NCBI GenBank assembly: GCA_036835375.1
Contig: DAITMB010000173.1
Location: 1-8,070, forward strand
Source: JANQTF01 sp036835375
Lineage (GTDB): Bacteria > Bacteroidota > Bacteroidia > J057
Direction of reading: 5' to 3'
DNA length: 8,070 nt
Below the pieces are notes generated by a model. The model ran no database searches. It was not told the DNA's origin and saw only the letters and a list, made by a program, of their open reading frames with translations. This document shows, one piece after another, positions 7,069 to 8,070 of the stretch (its first letter is position 1; each line of letters begins with the position of its first letter). A program made the translations under genes and the position numbers.

Positions 7069-7314
7069 ATGACCAAGCCCCCTCTTCTGCTGGAAGTCGA
7101 ACAAGCCCTTAGCTATACCTTTTCCAGGGTGCTCGACATTCACGCATATTTCAACGACTCAAAGGTCTATCCCGACTCCTACCGCGACGTCATGACCTGG
7201 CAGCAGGAGATGGTGCGGGATGGGCATGGCGGCACTGCTTTCGTGGACAAGGAGGGCCGCTTGCCTGGGAATCAATTTTCACACATTCAAAGCCTATTCT
7301 GCTTTTTTGCGTAA
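7069..7314 (+). CDS. Unrecognised small protein, probably frameshifted; first gene of the vapBC cluster
   Basis: As it stands this encodes 81 residues, with no signal peptide, membrane helix or motif that I recognise. Visible features are a mixed hydrophobic N-terminal helix (LLLEVEQALSYTF), a DIHAYF stretch and a Trp-rich DVMTWQQEM. The last 14 residues (NQFSHIQSLFCFFA) look unlike the rest. In the +1 frame the same DNA reads GINFHTFKAYSAFLRNFLT and stops at 7325-7327, where TGA overlaps the antitoxin ATG at 7324 (ATGA). Removing one G from GGG at 7267-7269 gives a continuous protein of about 85 residues coupled to the antitoxin gene. The current sequence is therefore likely a disrupted gene or a sequence error. 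A strong Bacteroidota promoter lies 23 bases upstream. The function is unknown; a role in toxin-antitoxin control is only suggested by position. Confidence 0.6.
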   Translation: MTKPPLLLEVEQALSYTFSRVLDIHAYFNDSKVYPDSYRDVMTWQQEMVRDGHGGTAFVDKEGRLPGNQFSHIQSLFCFFA

Positions 7315-7323
7315 CTTCCTCAC

Positions 7324-7557
7324 ATGACAAGTCCGGAAGCTATGCTCGTTCAAGAACTGAAATTACAACTGATCAATCGCATCCTCCACCTTGATCAGGC
7401 AGAGTTGCTGATGGAAGTATGGAAGCAACTAGAAGCAAGCTCATCCACGACCTCCGAAGGCCCTCTCCGCAAAGCCGGTTTCGGGAAGGACCTCATCGGC
7501 AGGATCGCCCCCGACTTCGACCAGGTGCCCCCAGGTTTTGAGGAATATATGCCATGA
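7324..7557 (+). CDS. vapB: VapB-like antitoxin (DUF2281-type tail)
   Basis: This 77-residue protein is the probable antitoxin of the PIN toxin that overlaps it. The N-terminal part (about 8-37) is a predicted helical region, ELKLQLINRILHLDQAELLM, of the kind used for dimerisation and DNA binding in small antitoxins. The C-terminal part reads LIGRIAPDFDQVPPGFEEYM, matching the DFDxPxxxFxEYM tail seen in DUF2281 antitoxins, which is expected to wrap into the toxin active site. The stop overlaps the vapC start (ATGA), the standard arrangement. The ATG at 7324 is preferred over a second in-frame ATG at 7342 because the former would overlap the restored stop of the upstream gene. It probably represses its own operon as a complex with the toxin (family knowledge, not seen here). 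Confidence 0.8.
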   Translation: MTSPEAMLVQELKLQLINRILHLDQAELLMEVWKQLEASSSTTSEGPLRKAGFGKDLIGRIAPDFDQVPPGFEEYMP

Positions 7558-7949
7558 ATGTATTGCTGGATACCCATATCCTACTGTGGCATATGACAGA
7601 TCACCGGTCGCTGCCCGCTCCATTCCGCAGGATAATTGAGGACCCCGCATCCACAGTTTGGGTAAGCCATGCAAGCCTGTGGGAAATAGCGATTAAGTCC
7701 AGCCTTGGTAAGCTTGAGTTTTTCCAATCTTTCGAGACGTTAGAGCCGCGTTTGTTGCAGGCAGGATTTTCGTTAATTGGGTTTAGCTTCCCACACTTTG
7801 AGGTTTTGCGAAAGCTTCCCTTTCATCATCATGATCCATTTGACCGGATGTTGATTGCACAAGGGATATCGGAGCAATTTCCGATTATGACACTGGATCA
7901 GTTTTTTCCCGCTTATCCAGTGCAACTGATCGATAGAGGCAATCCATAA
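7554..7949 (+). CDS. vapC: VapC-type PIN-domain ribonuclease toxin
   Basis: This 131-residue PIN-domain protein is of the size and layout of the Sll0205-like VapC toxins, metal-dependent RNases that cut tRNA, rRNA or mRNA and stop translation unless bound by the antitoxin. The acidic active-site residues are in place: Asp6 in NVLLDTHILLW, Glu44 in SLWEIAIKSSLGKL, and Asp94 and Asp97 in HHHDPFDRMLIAQ, with Asp115 in TLDQFF. The protein appears intact and probably active. Its start overlaps the antitoxin stop by four bases, implying translational coupling and co-expression. The RNA target cannot be inferred. Such modules are commonly carried by horizontal transfer, which fits the mobile-element debris nearby, although base composition gives no obvious contrast by eye. 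Confidence 0.95.
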   Translation: MNVLLDTHILLWHMTDHRSLPAPFRRIIEDPASTVWVSHASLWEIAIKSSLGKLEFFQSFETLEPRLLQAGFSLIGFSFPHFEVLRKLPFHHHDPFDRMLIAQGISEQFPIMTLDQFFPAYPVQLIDRGNP

Positions 7950-7984
7950 ATGTCGCTGCCGGGATGCCTTAGACAAAAGCTGCC

Positions 7985-8070
7985 ATGCTCCTAAGCTCTG
8001 CGCCTTTGCCCCTCACCCTCGCTACCCTCCACGACCACATGATCTGGGTGGAAGGCGGCGTGTTTGAGAT
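7985..8070 (+). CDS. Partial gene: SUMF1/formylglycine-generating-enzyme-like protein (5' end only)
   Basis: The first 28 codons are visible before the window ends. The ATG at 7985 is the first start after an in-frame TAG at 7970-7972. After a short non-signal-like leader (MLLSSAPLPLTLATLH) the frame reads DHMIWVEGGVFE, matching the conserved opening of FGE-sulfatase (SUMF1) domains, usually hydrophobic-VxGGxFxMG. True formylglycine-generating enzymes oxidise the Cys of CxPxR in sulfatases. The family also includes EgtB-like and PvdO-like proteins and many of unknown role in Bacteroidota, and the cysteines that would discriminate lie outside the window. No signal peptide is evident, so it is probably cytoplasmic. 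It starts 35 bases after vapC on the same strand and could share its transcript. Confidence 0.6.
   Translation, partial: MLLSSAPLPLTLATLHDHMIWVEGGVFE

Noticed and set aside
1..8070. CRISPR arrays, tRNA or rRNA genes
   Set aside because: No regularly spaced direct repeats and no recognisable tRNA or rRNA sequence were seen on either strand.

Overview
The window looks like chromosomal DNA from a member of the Bacteroidota, probably a moderately GC-rich lineage such as the Saprospiria or a relative. The grounds are a CarboxypepD_reg/plug/barrel outer-membrane protein of the OMP_b-brl_3 type, a LytS-type kinase paired with a LytTR regulator, a sulfatase lipoprotein, a TAnnTTTG promoter element and the absence of clear Shine-Dalgarno sequences. 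The genus is inference.

Layout. Positions 1-190 hold a short remnant resembling a tyrosine recombinase that runs off the left edge, and a probable terminator. A large outer-membrane beta-barrel gene occupies 191-2620 on the minus strand. It diverges, across a 168-bp gap containing an imperfect inverted repeat, from a kinase/regulator pair (2789-3856 and 3853-4587, ATGA overlap). Then comes a broken IS4-family (YREK-type) transposase remnant on the minus strand (4627-5218, with possible decayed sequence up to about 5319). A lipoprotein sulfatase with a complete Cys-type active site follows at 5452-6897. After a 171-bp spacer with nested inverted repeats and a good Bacteroidota promoter lies a tight cluster: a small unrecognised gene (7069-7314, apparently frameshifted; the restored frame ends at 7327), a VapB-like antitoxin (7324-7557) and a VapC PIN toxin (7554-7949). 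The window ends in the first 28 codons of a gene (from 7985) that begins like a formylglycine-generating-enzyme (SUMF1) domain.

How the genes may work together. The divergent barrel gene and the two-component system form a plausible regulatory unit. The sulfatase needs its active-site cysteine converted to formylglycine, and the partial SUMF1-like gene 1.1 kb downstream is of the family that does this, although such domains also have other jobs. The toxin-antitoxin cluster between them and the transposase remnant mark this as a locus with some mobile-element history.

I see no clearly new system. The points most worth a second look are the small gene that would be translationally coupled to vapBC if one base were removed, the repeated pattern of apparent single-base insertions in GGG runs, and the sulfatase/SUMF1 proximity.
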